From Flavobacteriales bacterium (GTDB taxonomy: Bacteria > Bacteroidota > Bacteroidia > Flavobacteriales > BACL11): a stretch of 6,723 nucleotides of DNA. Below, piece after piece: positions 6,678 through 6,723 of this stretch. Positions within the stretch are counted from its first letter, which is position 1. Each line of letters starts with the position of its first letter. Under the pieces are notes generated by a model. The model saw nothing but the letters and a program-made list of their open reading frames with translations. It was not told the DNA's origin and did no database searches. The position numbers were made by a program, and so were the translations under genes. The stretch is from the NCBI GenBank assembly GCA_018675825.1, contig JABGXK010000040.1, positions 1-6,723 on the forward strand, read 5' to 3'.

Positions 6678-6723
6678 ATCAAGTTTTGGGATTTTTTAAT
6701 TTATAATTTCTTATGAATTAATA

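Noticed and set aside
1..6723. Mobile element, CRISPR array, tRNA/rRNA or defence-system signatures
   Set aside because: I saw no spaced direct repeats, terminal inverted repeats, transposase or integrase motifs, or tRNA-like arms; nearly all of the window is explained by six conserved housekeeping, secretion or stress genes.

Overview
The window looks like chromosomal DNA from an AT-rich member of the Bacteroidota, probably a free-living marine Flavobacteriales-type bacterium. The phylum call rests on two type IX secretion system (T9SS) genes, porU and porV, which occur only in this phylum and close relatives. It is supported by Bacteroidota-type promoter boxes (TAnnTTTG) and by A-rich leaders without a clear Shine-Dalgarno sequence. 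The order-level guess is inference. All genes except the left-edge porU are complete, and no mobile element, RNA gene, CRISPR array or tRNA is visible.

Left half, plus strand (1-3326): the C-terminal 530 codons of porU (T9SS sortase, with its catalytic His and Cys), then porV (outer-membrane barrel partner of PorU), then ispF (MEP isoprenoid pathway). porU and porV are 56 bp apart, with a good Bacteroidota promoter in the gap. ispF starts 2 bp after the porV stop and is probably co-transcribed with porV. PorU and PorV act together in the attachment complex, which removes C-terminal sorting domains from secreted proteins and anchors them on the cell surface.

Right half, minus strand (3300-6642): read in the direction of transcription, katG (bifunctional catalase-peroxidase), a divergent typical 2-Cys peroxiredoxin, then a small DUF4442 hotdog-fold protein. 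KatG and the peroxiredoxin form a peroxide-detoxification pair. The 60-bp gap between them holds a perfect 8-bp inverted repeat next to a TAAATTTG promoter-like box, so the peroxiredoxin may have its own promoter. The DUF4442 gene runs into ispF from the opposite side, and the two coding regions overlap tail-to-tail by 27 bp.

I found no clear new multi-gene system. The most unusual points are the peroxiredoxin active site, where the normally invariant Pro is Thr; the ispF/DUF4442 overlap with no room for a terminator; and the higher G+C of katG than its neighbours in the stretches I counted.
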